This document shows, piece by piece, positions 43,664 to 52,261 of a DNA stretch of 64,000 nucleotides. The DNA is from an uncultured Flavobacterium sp. (GTDB taxonomy: Bacteria; Bacteroidota; Bacteroidia; Flavobacteriales; Flavobacteriaceae). The position numbers and the translations under genes are program-made. Each line of letters opens with the position of its first letter. Position 1 is the first letter of the stretch. Under the pieces are notes generated by a model. It searched no databases. It had not been told where the DNA came from and saw nothing but the letters and a program-made list of their open reading frames with translations. The DNA lies in contig NZ_OX638201.1 of assembly GCF_951805225.1 (NCBI RefSeq), positions 1,364,001 through 1,428,000 on the forward strand. The letters are read 5' to 3'.

Positions 43664-43701
43664 AAAAAATAGCCTCCAAAATCCAAGGTTAAGGAGGCTT
43701 T
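43664..43701 (-). terminator. Terminator of the small minus-strand gene
   Basis: AGCCTCC (43671-43677) and GGAGGCT (43693-43699) form the stem. On the minus strand it is followed by eight T residues, about 100 bases after the stop of the 43804-43998 gene. Confidence 0.75.
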
Positions 43702-43803
43702 CGATTTAGCGATTAGTGGTTGAAATCCTCTAAATCAAAGAAATAAGTTATTTTGATAGTATTACCTTAGTATATTCTGAAATATTGAGATTATTATATT
43801 TTT

Positions 43804-43998
43804 TTAAAGCGTTTTTAGAAGTGTTGCAATAGCAATTTCCATCTTTTTGTAATCCTTTCTTACAGTGTCTGTCATTTCACTTTTGCGATCACCGGAAAGG
43901 CTCATTGTGATAAATCTTTTTGATAAACCGTATTTTTCTTTGATACGATTAAGGATTTCTGTGTTGTAAATGTTTTTCTTTTTCGTTTCTTTGTCCAT
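43804..43998 (-). CDS. Small basic protein divergent from an S24 repressor
   Basis: The 64-residue product (NTEILNRIKEKYGLSKRFIT, then MSLSGDRKSEMTDTVRKDYK) is charged and helical with a possible small helix-turn-helix-like pattern (LNRIKEKYGLSKRFITMSL). It is not recognised as a named family. It has its own -7 box (TATATTTG at 44025-44032 on the minus strand) and a terminator, and it is divergent from the S24 repressor gene, so it is probably a real gene and a likely target of that repressor. Confidence 0.7.
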   Translation of the reverse strand: MDKETKKKNIYNTEILNRIKEKYGLSKRFITMSLSGDRKSEMTDTVRKDYKKMEIAIATLLKTL

Positions 43999-44007
43999 TG
44001 CCTTGTC

Positions 44008-44032
44008 TGTTCCTGTTGTGGGAACAAATATA
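44008..44032 (-). promoter_or_regulatory. Operator-like TGTTCC-N7-GGAACA and -7 box
   Basis: The perfect inverted repeat TGTTCC (44008-44013) / GGAACA (44021-44026) abuts the minus-strand -7 box TATATTTG (44025-44032). It lies between the two divergent genes and is well placed to block the small gene's promoter. It is a candidate binding site for the S24 repressor. Confidence 0.55.
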
Positions 44033-44084
44033 TAAACAATAGTCTATAAAACAGCAAGGTTTAGTAAATATTTTCTTATATTTT

Positions 44085-44798
44085 ATGAAAGCAATTAAAA
44101 GACTCTATCAATACCTTGACTATAAAGGAATTAAGCCAGCTCGATTTGAGAAGGAGAATGACTTGTCCAATGGATATTTAGGTACCCAATTAAAAAGAAA
44201 TGGAAATTTAGGAGAAGATGTCTTCAATAAGATAATAGACAATTGTTTAGATTTAAATCCGGTCTGGTTGCTTACAGGAAAGCAAAAAATGATCAAAAAT
44301 CAAATTTATAGTGAAAATATAAATAACGAACATAATAATTTTGTAAATGAATCTCAGTTAGAAGAAGACGAATATCAAAAGCAAAATATTCCACTTTTTG
44401 AGGTTCACGCATCCGCTTCAACATTATTCGAAGACGAAAGTACGGAGAAGCTAATTGATCAGATTACGGTGCCAAATTTGCCAAAATGTGATGGCGCAGT
44501 TTATGTAAGCAGCGATAGTATGTATCCGCTGCTAAAATCGGGAGATATCATTATATATAAAAAAATTACGACTTCGATCGGGAATATTTATTGGGGCGAA
44601 ATGTACCTGGTTTCCTTAGTTAATGACGAAGGTGAGGAATTTGTAATGGTAAAATGGATTCAAAAATCTGAGAAAGGTGACGAATTTATTAAGCTCGTTT
44701 CCGAGAATAAACACCATCAGCCAAAGGACTTCCATATTGCTGCTGTAAAAGGCCTGGCGCTTATAAAAGCTAGTATCAGAATAAATGCTACTTATTAA
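44085..44798 (+). CDS. XRE/S24 (LexA-like) transcriptional repressor
   Basis: The 237-residue protein has an N-terminal helix-turn-helix (about 1-70; RFEKENDLSNGYLGTQLKRN) and a C-terminal peptidase S24 domain. The catalytic Ser is Ser145 in SSDSMYPLLKSGD and the Lys is Lys190 in FVMVKWIQK. The self-cleavage site is probably at Ala109-Ser110 (EVHASAS), where LexA has Ala-Gly. This type is common in Bacteroidota chromosomes and prophages, but no phage genes are nearby. It is divergent from the small protein gene. Confidence 0.88.
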   Translation: MKAIKRLYQYLDYKGIKPARFEKENDLSNGYLGTQLKRNGNLGEDVFNKIIDNCLDLNPVWLLTGKQKMIKNQIYSENINNEHNNFVNESQLEEDEYQKQNIPLFEVHASASTLFEDESTEKLIDQITVPNLPKCDGAVYVSSDSMYPLLKSGDIIIYKKITTSIGNIYWGEMYLVSLVNDEGEEFVMVKWIQKSEKGDEFIKLVSENKHHQPKDFHIAAVKGLALIKASIRINATY

Positions 44799-44991
44799 CT
44801 ATTACTTCTGCCCTAACCTGTTGGGTATATAGAAATCCGTTTTTATCAGCGTTTTCGTTTTAGCGAATCAGTAAAATCAGTGTTTAATTTTGACGCGGAT
44901 AAAACAGATTTACTTCGTAAAAACACGGATAATAACGGATCAATACAAAAAACCGTGGAGAAACATAAAATATTTTGTTTTGACTAATTAT

Positions 44992-45138
44992 TTTAACCGC
45001 AAAGCACGCAAAGGTTTTTTATTTCTAAGGTTTTATATAAACGCAAAGTTCGCAAAGCTATATTGATAAAGCTTTGCGAACTTTGCGTTTATTGAGCGTA
45101 ATCTATAACAAAAAAACTTTGCGTGCTTTGCGGTTAAA
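44992..45138. repeat. Nested TTAACCGCAAAG hairpin, copy with compensatory changes
   Basis: The outer 22-bp arms are at 44992-45013 and 45117-45138 (CCGCAAAGCACGC / GCGTGCTTTGCGG), with inner 21-bp arms at 45039-45059 and 45070-45090. All are perfectly complementary. Compared with 22769-22860, the outer GTTCGC/GCGAAC is replaced here by GCACGC/GCGTGC. The remaining 500-base gap has no gene apart from the ArsR promoter at its end. Confidence 0.85.
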
Positions 45139-45319
45139 TTCATTCCTTAATTTTTTAGCTCCACAGGTTTTCGTATTGATTTATAATAACTGTTTTTATT
45201 TTTAAGCTTAACTTAATGAAATTGCGGTTAACAGGTTTTTATTCTGCTCTTTTTCAATGATTTAATTTTGGGTTTTTAAAATTATTTTAAGGTTTTACTT
45301 AAAAAAAGTCTTCAAAAAA

Positions 45320-45366
45320 TTTGTGCAGTCAAATAACTGCATTATATTTGCAGTCAAATAACTGCA
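45320..45366 (+). promoter_or_regulatory. ArsR-operon promoter with two identical operators
   Basis: TTTG (45320-45323) and TATATTTG (45343-45350) form a near-perfect promoter with a 19-base spacer. Two identical 18-bp palindromes TGCAGTCAAATAACTGCA lie at 45324-45341 (in the spacer) and 45349-45366 (over the -7 box and predicted start), 25 bases apart. This is the arrangement expected for autorepression by the ArsR-like protein encoded just downstream. Confidence 0.85.
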
Positions 45367-45368
45367 CA

Positions 45369-45692
45369 ATGGAAATTAGAAGAGACGTTTTTCAAGCAAT
45401 AGCAGATCCTACTCGCAGAGCAATCTTGAGTTTGGTTGCGCTTCAGGCTATGACACCAGGTACAATAGCGGAGAATTTTAGTTCGTCACGACAAACTATT
45501 TCAAAACACATTCAGATTTTAAGTGAATGCGAATTATTACATCAAACACAAAACGGAAGAGAGATTTATTACCATTTAAATCCCGAAAAGATCAAAGAAA
45601 TTGACAATTTCATAGAGCCTTTTAGAAAAATGTGGGACGAAAAGTTCAATAAACTCGAAGCCATAATGAAGAACTATCAACCTAAAAAATAA
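45369..45692 (+). CDS. ArsR-family autoregulatory repressor
   Basis: The 107-residue winged-helix protein starts at the ATG at 45369, three bases after the second operator; an earlier in-frame ATG at 45321 lies inside the promoter and is rejected. Motifs include VFQAIADPTRRAILSLVA and the recognition region ENFSSSRQTISKHIQILSEC. No metal-binding cysteine motif of classical ArsR is present; this is the SdpR/PadR-like subtype usually paired with SRPBCC proteins. It leads a three-gene operon. Confidence 0.92.
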   Translation: MEIRRDVFQAIADPTRRAILSLVALQAMTPGTIAENFSSSRQTISKHIQILSECELLHQTQNGREIYYHLNPEKIKEIDNFIEPFRKMWDEKFNKLEAIMKNYQPKK

Positions 45693-45697
45693 AATTC

Positions 45698-46165
45698 ATG
45701 GAACCAAAAACTAAAATTCATGCCGAAAATGGCAAACAGGATTTAGTAATTACGAGAGAATTTGATTTGCCTCTTGAATTACTTTTCAAAGCTTATGTAG
45801 AGGCTGAAATTGTTGAACAATGGATGGGAACAAAAGTTTTAAAACTTGAAAATGTAAAACATGGCGGTTGGCAATTTGAAACCACTGATGCTAAAGGAAA
45901 TGTTGTATTTCAGGCAAATGGCGTTATTCACGAAATAATCGAAAATCAAAAAATCACGAGAACTTTTGAGATGGAAAATACTCCTTTTCCGGCGCAGCTT
46001 GAGTTTTTAGAATTCACAAAAGTTTCAGATCAAACGAGCGCACTTACAATGCAAATCGTTTACAAATCACCGGAACTTAGAGATCAAATGTTGAAACTTC
46101 CGTTTGCTCAGGGTATTAATATGGCACACAATCGTTTACAGGATTCTGTAAATAAATTAAAATAA
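45698..46165 (+). CDS. SRPBCC (AHSA1-like) domain protein
   Basis: The 155-residue protein is a START/Bet v1-like ligand-binding domain of the AHSA1 type (VITREFDLPLELLFKAYVEAEIVEQWMG, then GGWQFETTDAKGN). Such genes typically follow an ArsR repressor, as here with a five-base gap. It may bind a hydrophobic ligand; the ligand is unknown. It is cytoplasmic. Confidence 0.92.
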   Translation: MEPKTKIHAENGKQDLVITREFDLPLELLFKAYVEAEIVEQWMGTKVLKLENVKHGGWQFETTDAKGNVVFQANGVIHEIIENQKITRTFEMENTPFPAQLEFLEFTKVSDQTSALTMQIVYKSPELRDQMLKLPFAQGINMAHNRLQDSVNKLK

Positions 46166-46191
46166 CTAACAACTAATTAAATCAAGTAATT

Positions 46192-46569
46192 ATGACTAAG
46201 AGAAACAAGATTATCTATTGGGTTACAACGCTTTGGCTTGCATTAGGAATGACTGCAACTGGAATTGTACAATTTATAAAAGTAAAAGATCAAGGTGATA
46301 TGATGGCCCATTTGGGATATCCGCTGTATTTTTTAACACTTTTGGCTGTTTGGAAATTTTTGGGCGTTATTGCGATTCTCATTCCAAAGTTTGCGTTGTT
46401 GAAAGAATGGGCTTATGCAGGTTTTTTCTTTGCAATGTCTGGCGCTGTTTTCTCTCACGTAGCAAGCGGAGATGCTGCCAAAGAACTTTTTGGACCACTA
46501 TTATTAATCGTTTTAACAGTAATATCGTGGTATTTTAGACCTGCAGATCGAAAAACAGTTTTGGCTTAA
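46192..46569 (+). CDS. DoxX-like four-helix membrane protein
   Basis: The 125-residue inner-membrane protein has four helices (about 9-27, 43-65, 70-90, 98-117) with GMTATGIVQFIKVKD and LAVWKFLGVIAILIPKF, matching the DoxX-like family. It is the third gene of the ArsR operon, followed by a terminator. Its role is unknown. Confidence 0.9.
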   Translation: MTKRNKIIYWVTTLWLALGMTATGIVQFIKVKDQGDMMAHLGYPLYFLTLLAVWKFLGVIAILIPKFALLKEWAYAGFFFAMSGAVFSHVASGDAAKELFGPLLLIVLTVISWYFRPADRKTVLA

Positions 46570-46594
46570 TTACGTTTAAAACTGAAATATATAT

Positions 46595-46626
46595 AAAACT
46601 CCATTGTATTTGATGGAGTTTTTTTA
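46595..46626 (+). terminator. Terminator of the ArsR-SRPBCC-DoxX operon
   Basis: AAACTCCAT (46596-46604) pairs with ATGGAGTTT (46613-46621), followed by T residues. Confidence 0.88.
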
Positions 46627-46744
46627 TTGCCTTTACAAATCGTTTGCTACAATAATATATACAATAATATAAAGATAATTGAATTTATAATTTCTATTTT
46701 CGTCTGACAAATATTTCGCTAAAAGAAGATATAAAATATAATAT

Positions 46745-47818
46745 ATGGAATCGGTAACTTATAATTTGACAGAAGATATTCAGGTTTCTTACGAGAATAT
46801 TTTAAAAATGCATTTTATTCCGAATTCGAATAAATTGGCATTGCTTAAAGTTAATCCGTCTTATGAGTTATTTATTGAAATTATCGATTTTAATAGTTCT
46901 TTAAAAACAATAATTACGTTCGATAAAAAGCTCAGTATTTATTATCATGAACTCAATCATAATATTTTTGTTGATTACCGCATGGATTTGGATCAATTGG
47001 AAGAGTTTTCTTTTAAACATATTTTTGAGTTTTATTTATCTGAAGATTTAGAATTGATTTATTTAAAAGCCAGATTAAACAATTCTGCTGAGCAAATTTG
47101 TCATTTTAAAATTGATTTGAAAGGAAAAGTAGTTCTTGAAAAATTAGAAAATGAACCCCATAATTCTCTGGAAGAATATTGTTTTTTGAAGAAATATCTT
47201 GTAAGCGATAATTTTGTTTTTTTAGATTTAGAGGACTTTAGCGAACATGATTTAGCAGATTTTTTTGATACTATTTTTGATAAAGACGATTTTTTATACT
47301 TTGGATTCAATGATGGCAGATATTCAATATTTACTTCGCCTGATAAAAATCTTTTTGGGCTAGTTTTTTTCGACAAAGACGGTAATTATCCAAGAGGAAG
47401 TTTTAATATTTTTAGAATTAATGATATTAAAAAACCTGTGCTCCTGTTTTCTTATAGAATCGATGAATTTGGAAGTAATCATATTTTTAATTCTAGTGGA
47501 AATAAAATAATGTATTACAATCATATAGATTTATGTGAGATAAAAATTAAAATAAGAGAACTGTCTAAAAATGATTTTGAGAATGCAATTGAGTTTACGC
47601 TTTCGTATTCAAAAGAGGATTCAGCTCCGCATGAACTTTTTTTATCTGATACCAATTTAATTTTATTGGTTTTTTACGATAGAATTGAAGTTTATAACAT
47701 TCATACATTAGACCGGATTTCTATTTATAATCGTGATATAGGAACTTCGTATTGTTTTGATAAGAATAAGTTATTCTATATTTATTTGAATAAATTAAAA
47801 ATGGAGATTTTGGCTTAA
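46745..47818 (+). CDS. Hypothetical beta-rich protein
   Basis: The 357-residue product is not recognised. It has no signal peptide or membrane helix and is rich in short strands with aromatic residues spaced regularly (for example KLSIYYHELNHNIFVDY, DDFLYFGFNDGRYSIFTSPD, NLFGLVFFDKDGNYPRGSF), a pattern that suggests a degenerate beta-propeller. It is very A+T-rich and acidic. It is monocistronic, between the ArsR operon terminator and a large inverted repeat. Confidence 0.72.
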   Translation: MESVTYNLTEDIQVSYENILKMHFIPNSNKLALLKVNPSYELFIEIIDFNSSLKTIITFDKKLSIYYHELNHNIFVDYRMDLDQLEEFSFKHIFEFYLSEDLELIYLKARLNNSAEQICHFKIDLKGKVVLEKLENEPHNSLEEYCFLKKYLVSDNFVFLDLEDFSEHDLADFFDTIFDKDDFLYFGFNDGRYSIFTSPDKNLFGLVFFDKDGNYPRGSFNIFRINDIKKPVLLFSYRIDEFGSNHIFNSSGNKIMYYNHIDLCEIKIKIRELSKNDFENAIEFTLSYSKEDSAPHELFLSDTNLILLVFYDRIEVYNIHTLDRISIYNRDIGTSYCFDKNKLFYIYLNKLKMEILA

Positions 47819-47855
47819 AAGAATTCTTGATTAAAGATGCCAATTTTTGAGCATT

Positions 47856-48000
47856 ATTTTTTTGAATAGCCTCCAGCTTTAGCTGGAGTTAATTAATATG
47901 GACAATATAAGGCTTTAGCCAAATTCGACATTTTTGGCTAAAGCCTTTTAGATTTATTTTATGTGAACTCCAGCTAAAGCTGGAACCTATTCAAAAAAAT
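47856..48000. repeat. CTCCAGCTTTAGCTGGAG cruciform element
   Basis: The outer arms ATTTTTTTGAATAG (47856-47869) and CTATTCAAAAAAAT (47987-48000), next to palindromic CTCCAGCTTTAGCTGGAG-type words, enclose GGCTTTAGCC / GGCTAAAGCC (47911-47920 with 47936-47945). It fills the gap before the first AraC gene. Confidence 0.85.
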
Positions 48001-48040
48001 GGATTGCTTTGCTCCTAAAAATTCTCATCAAATAATTAAA

Positions 48041-48048
48041 TATCTTTG
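48041..48048 (+). promoter_or_regulatory. -7 box of the first AraC gene
   Basis: TATCTTTG fits TAnnTTTG 20 bases before the ATG. No -33 box at normal spacing; a TTTG lies 29 bases upstream. Confidence 0.45.
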
Positions 48049-48068
48049 TATAAAGAAGCAAAATCATA

Positions 48069-48929
48069 ATGTCTAAAAAAGCAAAATCAATTCCTGTAAA
48101 TCCTGCGGCTGGTGAATTTGAAGCCGGAATTGCAATTATTGGAAGAATATCCGTTAAGGATTTAGATTCTTTTGAGGAATTTGAAGAGTCACATCGGGAT
48201 AATTTTCATTTGTTTCTTTTGCAGGAAAGCGGAACTACGGGCATCGAAATTGATTTTCAGACGTATAAAATTCAGCCTTCTTCCCTACTCTATATTCATC
48301 CCAATCAGATACATCGCTTAATAGGTTTCGAAAATGTGACTTTTAGCGGTTGGGCAATTGACAACGAAAATCTGAATCCTGAATATCTGAAATTGTTAGA
48401 GGATATTACGCCCGTAAAACCTTTATTGATAAACGAGGAAACATTTTCTTTAATTTCGGAAACTGTAGCTCTTTGTGTAAATATCTCCGAAAGAAACCAC
48501 GAAAAGTTATATCATTCAATACTTAAAGACAGTTGTAATGTATTAATTGGATTGGTTATTTCGCAGTATTTAGAACAAACCAAAACCACAGATTCACTTT
48601 CCAGATTTGATACGATAACGAAGGCTTTCAAAGGACTTTTGGAAAGCAATTATATTTCGATCAAAAAACCTGTGGAATATGCTGAAATGCTAAATATATC
48701 AACGGCTTATCTTAACGAATGCGTAAAAAATACAACAGGTTTTTCTGTTACATATCACATTCAGCAACGAATTATTCTTGAAGCAAAACGAATGTTATAT
48801 CACTCAGATAAATCTGTAAAAGAGATTTCGGCCGATCTGGGTTATGATGATTATCCGTATTTTTCGCGATTATTTTCTAAAGTTACCGGAATAACGCCTT
48901 TAGCTTTTAGAAATAAAAACCACGAATAG
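48069..48929 (+). CDS. AraC-family regulator (first module)
   Basis: The 286-residue protein has an N-terminal cupin-like part (YKIQPSSLLYIHPNQIHRLIGFENVTFSGW) and a C-terminal AraC DNA-binding domain (KPVEYAEMLNISTAYLNECVKNTTGFSVTYHIQQR, VKEISADLGYDDYPYFSRLFSKVTGITPLAFR). The monooxygenase gene starts 79 bases downstream, and the same pairing is repeated at 50284-52244. It probably regulates that gene in response to a toxic or aromatic compound, which is inference. Confidence 0.9.
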   Translation: MSKKAKSIPVNPAAGEFEAGIAIIGRISVKDLDSFEEFEESHRDNFHLFLLQESGTTGIEIDFQTYKIQPSSLLYIHPNQIHRLIGFENVTFSGWAIDNENLNPEYLKLLEDITPVKPLLINEETFSLISETVALCVNISERNHEKLYHSILKDSCNVLIGLVISQYLEQTKTTDSLSRFDTITKAFKGLLESNYISIKKPVEYAEMLNISTAYLNECVKNTTGFSVTYHIQQRIILEAKRMLYHSDKSVKEISADLGYDDYPYFSRLFSKVTGITPLAFRNKNHE

Positions 48930-49008
48930 TCCAATACATACTTTGTTTTGATATTTTACATTCCGTTTAAGCGCCATTTCTTTGCATTACAAATAAAAGG
49001 TATCAAAA

Positions 49009-50193
49009 ATGGAAGCATTAAAAGGAATAAATTTAATAGAAAATAAAAGTATAGCAATTATTGGCGGTGGTCCTGGCGGACTTACTTTAGCAAGACTTTT
49101 GCAGCTTAAAGGCGCAAACGTAAAAGTATACGAAAGAGACGAAAACCGACATATAAGATTGCAAGGCGCGACGCTCGATTTGCACTTTGAATCGGGATTA
49201 AAAGCAATTGAAACTGCCGGTTTACTGAACGCTTTCAAAGAAAATTACAGGCCTGACAACGACAAATATCGTGTTGTGGATCAAAACGGAATCATTTTTC
49301 ATGACGATCATCTGAAAGAATCTACGGGCGATTTTGGTGACGAATGGTTTAGACCAGAAATCGATCGCGGACCTTTGAGAGATATTTTACTAGATTCACT
49401 TGAACCTGAAACGGTTGTTTGGGACAGTCATATTGTTTCGGTAGAAAATATTGAGAATGGGTGGCAAATTGTTTTTCAAAATGGAAACATTGCAAACGCC
49501 GATATTGTAATTGGAGCTGATGGCGCAAATTCTAAAATTCGTCCGTTTGTTACGCCAATCAAGCCTGTTTATTCGGGCGTTACTTATTTGGTTGGAAATA
49601 TTGAAAACTCAGAAAAAAATACTCCGCAAATTAATTCCTTATTGAAAGGCGGAAAAATATCGGCAATGGCAGATTCTAAAACCTTGTTTTTAAGCGCTAA
49701 AGGCGACGGAAGTTTAGATTTTTATATTGGATGGAAAACGGATGAAAATTGGGCAGCAAAAAGCGGCATTGATTTTAAAAATGCCAAACAAGTTCAGACT
49801 TGGTTTAAGGAAGAATTCAAAAATTGGTCAAATATTTGGCAGGAATTATTCAAGGAAAACGAAACAACTTTTGTTCCAAGACCTTTATACGGAATGCCTT
49901 CGGATCAAAATTGGGAAACGCAATCGAATATTACTTTGCTTGGTGACGCGGCGCATTTACTGCCTCCAAATGGTGAAGGTGTAAATGCAGCAATGCTTGA
50001 CGCTCTTGAATTGAGCGAAAATCTAACCAATGGAAAATTTCTGAATCTAAAAGAAGCAATTGCTGATTATGAAAAAGAAATGTTTGAAAGATTTGTCAAG
50101 GAAGAGAAAGTAACCGAAGATTTTCTGGATTTTATGTACTCGCCAAAAGGTTTGGAAATCATGGTCGAAATGTTTCATGAATTACCAAATTGA
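49009..50193 (+). CDS. FAD-dependent monooxygenase, Tet(X)-related
   Basis: The 394-residue protein is a class A flavin monooxygenase related to Tet(X). The FAD-binding motif is GGGPGG at residues 19-24, followed by GATLDLHFESGLKAIETAGLL, the second FAD region NADIVIGADGANSKIRPFV, and GDAAHLLPPNGEGVNAAML. The substrate pocket differs clearly from the second module. No membrane anchor is present. It probably hydroxylates an aromatic or polycyclic substrate with NADPH. Confidence 0.9.
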   Translation: MEALKGINLIENKSIAIIGGGPGGLTLARLLQLKGANVKVYERDENRHIRLQGATLDLHFESGLKAIETAGLLNAFKENYRPDNDKYRVVDQNGIIFHDDHLKESTGDFGDEWFRPEIDRGPLRDILLDSLEPETVVWDSHIVSVENIENGWQIVFQNGNIANADIVIGADGANSKIRPFVTPIKPVYSGVTYLVGNIENSEKNTPQINSLLKGGKISAMADSKTLFLSAKGDGSLDFYIGWKTDENWAAKSGIDFKNAKQVQTWFKEEFKNWSNIWQELFKENETTFVPRPLYGMPSDQNWETQSNITLLGDAAHLLPPNGEGVNAAMLDALELSENLTNGKFLNLKEAIADYEKEMFERFVKEEKVTEDFLDFMYSPKGLEIMVEMFHELPN

Positions 50194-50283
50194 TTTTGTA
50201 ATTTAAAAGTTATTCTTTCGTCAAAATTTACTTCTGAAAGTGAGATAAATTCTATCTTAGCATAAGTATATAAACTCCTAAAA

Positions 50284-51042
50284 ATGCCATCTGACGAAAT
50301 TCAATATAAAAAAAACTTGCCTGACGAATATATAACGGATTTTGTTGAGTGTTTTTGGATGGTTAATAATTCGACCGGAGTTGAAAAAGAAGTTATTGTA
50401 ATGCCGGACGCTAATTTTGATTTGGTTTTTTCGAAAGATAAAGACGAACCATTTCAGATTTATTTGCTTGGACTTGGAACTTTATACGACAAAAGAAATA
50501 TTGAAGCTAATACTAAAATGTTCTTTATTAGCTTCAAACTTTTGGCTGCTGAATATATTTTTCATCAATCTATAGCGCATCTATTAAATGAGTTTCAGTT
50601 ATTGTCAAATGATTATTTGGGTTTTGAAGAAAGTGATCTTGATGATTTTGATTCTTTTTGTTTGAAAGCAAATCGCATTATAAAAGAATTGATTCCAAAA
50701 ACGATCGACAGCCGAAAACAAAATCTTTTTGAGTTAATTTATACTTCAAATGGAGAAATGTCAATTAAAGAATTCTCAGAAAAAACATTTTGGGAAAGCA
50801 GACAAATAAACCGTTATTTCACAAAGTATTTTGGGATTTCTCTGAAAGTTTATTGCGGGTTTCTGCGCTTTCGGGTTTCATTCGATCAAATCAAAAAAGG
50901 AGAACTTTATCCTGAACTTAATTTTTCTGATCAGGCTCATTTTAGCAGAGAAGTTAAAAAATTATCTGGTGTGAATCCTCGTGAATTATCCAGGAATGAA
51001 AACGACCGATTTATTCAAGTTTCCGCTATAGACAACAAGTAA
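50284..51042 (+). CDS. AraC-family regulator with DUF6597-like sensor (second module)
   Basis: The 252-residue protein has a DUF6597-type N-terminal half (YITDFVECFWMVNNSTG, VMPDANFDLVFS, LLGLGTLYDKRN) and a C-terminal AraC helix-turn-helix (MSIKEFSEKTFWESRQINRYFTKYFG, LNFSDQAHFSREVKKLSGVNPREL). It sits 32 bases before the Tet(X)-like gene and is likely in one operon with it. Confidence 0.88.
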   Translation: MPSDEIQYKKNLPDEYITDFVECFWMVNNSTGVEKEVIVMPDANFDLVFSKDKDEPFQIYLLGLGTLYDKRNIEANTKMFFISFKLLAAEYIFHQSIAHLLNEFQLLSNDYLGFEESDLDDFDSFCLKANRIIKELIPKTIDSRKQNLFELIYTSNGEMSIKEFSEKTFWESRQINRYFTKYFGISLKVYCGFLRFRVSFDQIKKGELYPELNFSDQAHFSREVKKLSGVNPRELSRNENDRFIQVSAIDNK

Positions 51043-51074
51043 TTTTGTGCTGTAAATATTAAATACAGCAAATT

Positions 51075-52244
51075 ATGTTATTAAAAGATAAAAAAGTAGC
51101 AATCATAGGCGGCGGACCTGTAGGCTTAACCACAGCAAGACTTTTGCAGCAAAAAGGTGTAGATGTAACCGTTTATGAATGGGATAAAAATGCACAATCA
51201 AGAATTTCCGGAGGAACTTTGGATATTCATAAAGGTTCCGGTCAAATGGCGCTCGAAAAAGCAGGTTTACTTGAATTATACTATCATTATGCAAGACCAA
51301 CCGGAGAACGCAGTTTAGATATTCAAGCCAATATTCTCGAAGAAAGTTTGCCTACGGAAGAAAATAAGTTTGATCGTCCGGAAATTGACAGAAATCATCT
51401 GAGAAAAATTCTGCTTGACAGTTTGGATAAAAATACGGTTGTTTGGAACAGTCAATTGACAGAAATTGAAAAAGTTGACGATCAATATCGTTTGCATTTT
51501 GAGAACGGAAAAACTGCTTTGGCTGATTTTGTAATCGTTGCAAATGGCGGAAAAAGCAAAGCAAGACAAATGGTTACAGATATTGTTCCGCAATATACTG
51601 GTACTTATATTATTCAGGGAGAAGTTCTTGATCCCGAAAAAAGCTGTCCTTTGTTTAAAAAGCTTTGTGGCGAAGAAAATACAATGGCTCTTGCCGAAAG
51701 AAAAATGCTTTTTTGTCAGGTAAAATCTAATGGCGCTTTGAATTATTATCTTTCGTTTAAAATTGATGAAAATTGGGTTGAAAAAGAAAATATGGATTTC
51801 TCTAATAAAGAAACGGTTCTTAATTATCTGGATAAACTTTTTGTGAATTGGGATTCGACATTCAAGGAATTGTTTAATGCAACTGATAATTTTGTTGGTT
51901 TGCCAATGCGCAGAATGTTTTTGAACGAACCTTGGCAAAGTCAAAGCAATATTACGTTGGTTGGTGACGCTGCGCATGTAATGCCTCCATTTGCAGGAAT
52001 TGGCGTAAATATTGGTTTATTAGACGCTTTACATTTGGCTAAAAGCCTAACTGAAGAAGATTTTCCTGATCTGCTTTCTGCCGTAAAAGATTACGAACGA
52101 AAAATGATTGCTTATGCCAGCGAAGCGCAAGAACAAACGCAAATGGCGGAAGAAGGAATACATTCTGATGAAGGTTTTGAAGAAAACAGAAAAGCTAAAG
52201 AAGATTGGGATCAAAAAATATTAGAACCAAAAGAGATAAAATAG
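51075..52244 (+). CDS. Tet(X)-like FAD-dependent monooxygenase
   Basis: The 389-residue protein aligns along its length with Tet(X), the enzyme that hydroxylates and inactivates tetracyclines: KKVAIIGGGPVGLTTARLLQ at the start, GGTLDIHKGSGQMALEKAGLL, RPEIDRNHLRKILLDSL, and GDAAHVMPPFAGIGVNIGLLDAL. The Gln of the Tet(X) substrate pocket (IQ in TYIIQGEV) is kept, but the pocket region around LNYYLSFK differs from Tet(X). Whether it acts on tetracyclines cannot be read by eye. It ends the two-module cluster. Confidence 0.9.
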   Translation: MLLKDKKVAIIGGGPVGLTTARLLQQKGVDVTVYEWDKNAQSRISGGTLDIHKGSGQMALEKAGLLELYYHYARPTGERSLDIQANILEESLPTEENKFDRPEIDRNHLRKILLDSLDKNTVVWNSQLTEIEKVDDQYRLHFENGKTALADFVIVANGGKSKARQMVTDIVPQYTGTYIIQGEVLDPEKSCPLFKKLCGEENTMALAERKMLFCQVKSNGALNYYLSFKIDENWVEKENMDFSNKETVLNYLDKLFVNWDSTFKELFNATDNFVGLPMRRMFLNEPWQSQSNITLVGDAAHVMPPFAGIGVNIGLLDALHLAKSLTEEDFPDLLSAVKDYERKMIAYASEAQEQTQMAEEGIHSDEGFEENRKAKEDWDQKILEPKEIK

Positions 52245-52261
52245 TAAAGCGTTAAAATCAT

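Noticed and set aside
43804..44798. Prophage remnant
   Set aside because: An S24 repressor is present, but there are no integrase, structural or lysis genes around it, and the flanks are ordinary chromosomal genes.
45321..45368. Upstream start of the ArsR gene (16 extra residues)
   Set aside because: This segment is the promoter and the two operators; the product from the later ATG matches the family length.
51315..51977. 220-residue antisense ORF opposite the Tet(X)-like gene
   Set aside because: It is the reverse complement of a well-supported enzyme gene, has no start context or family signature, and its composition (Phe, Ile, Lys-rich) is that of a shadow frame.
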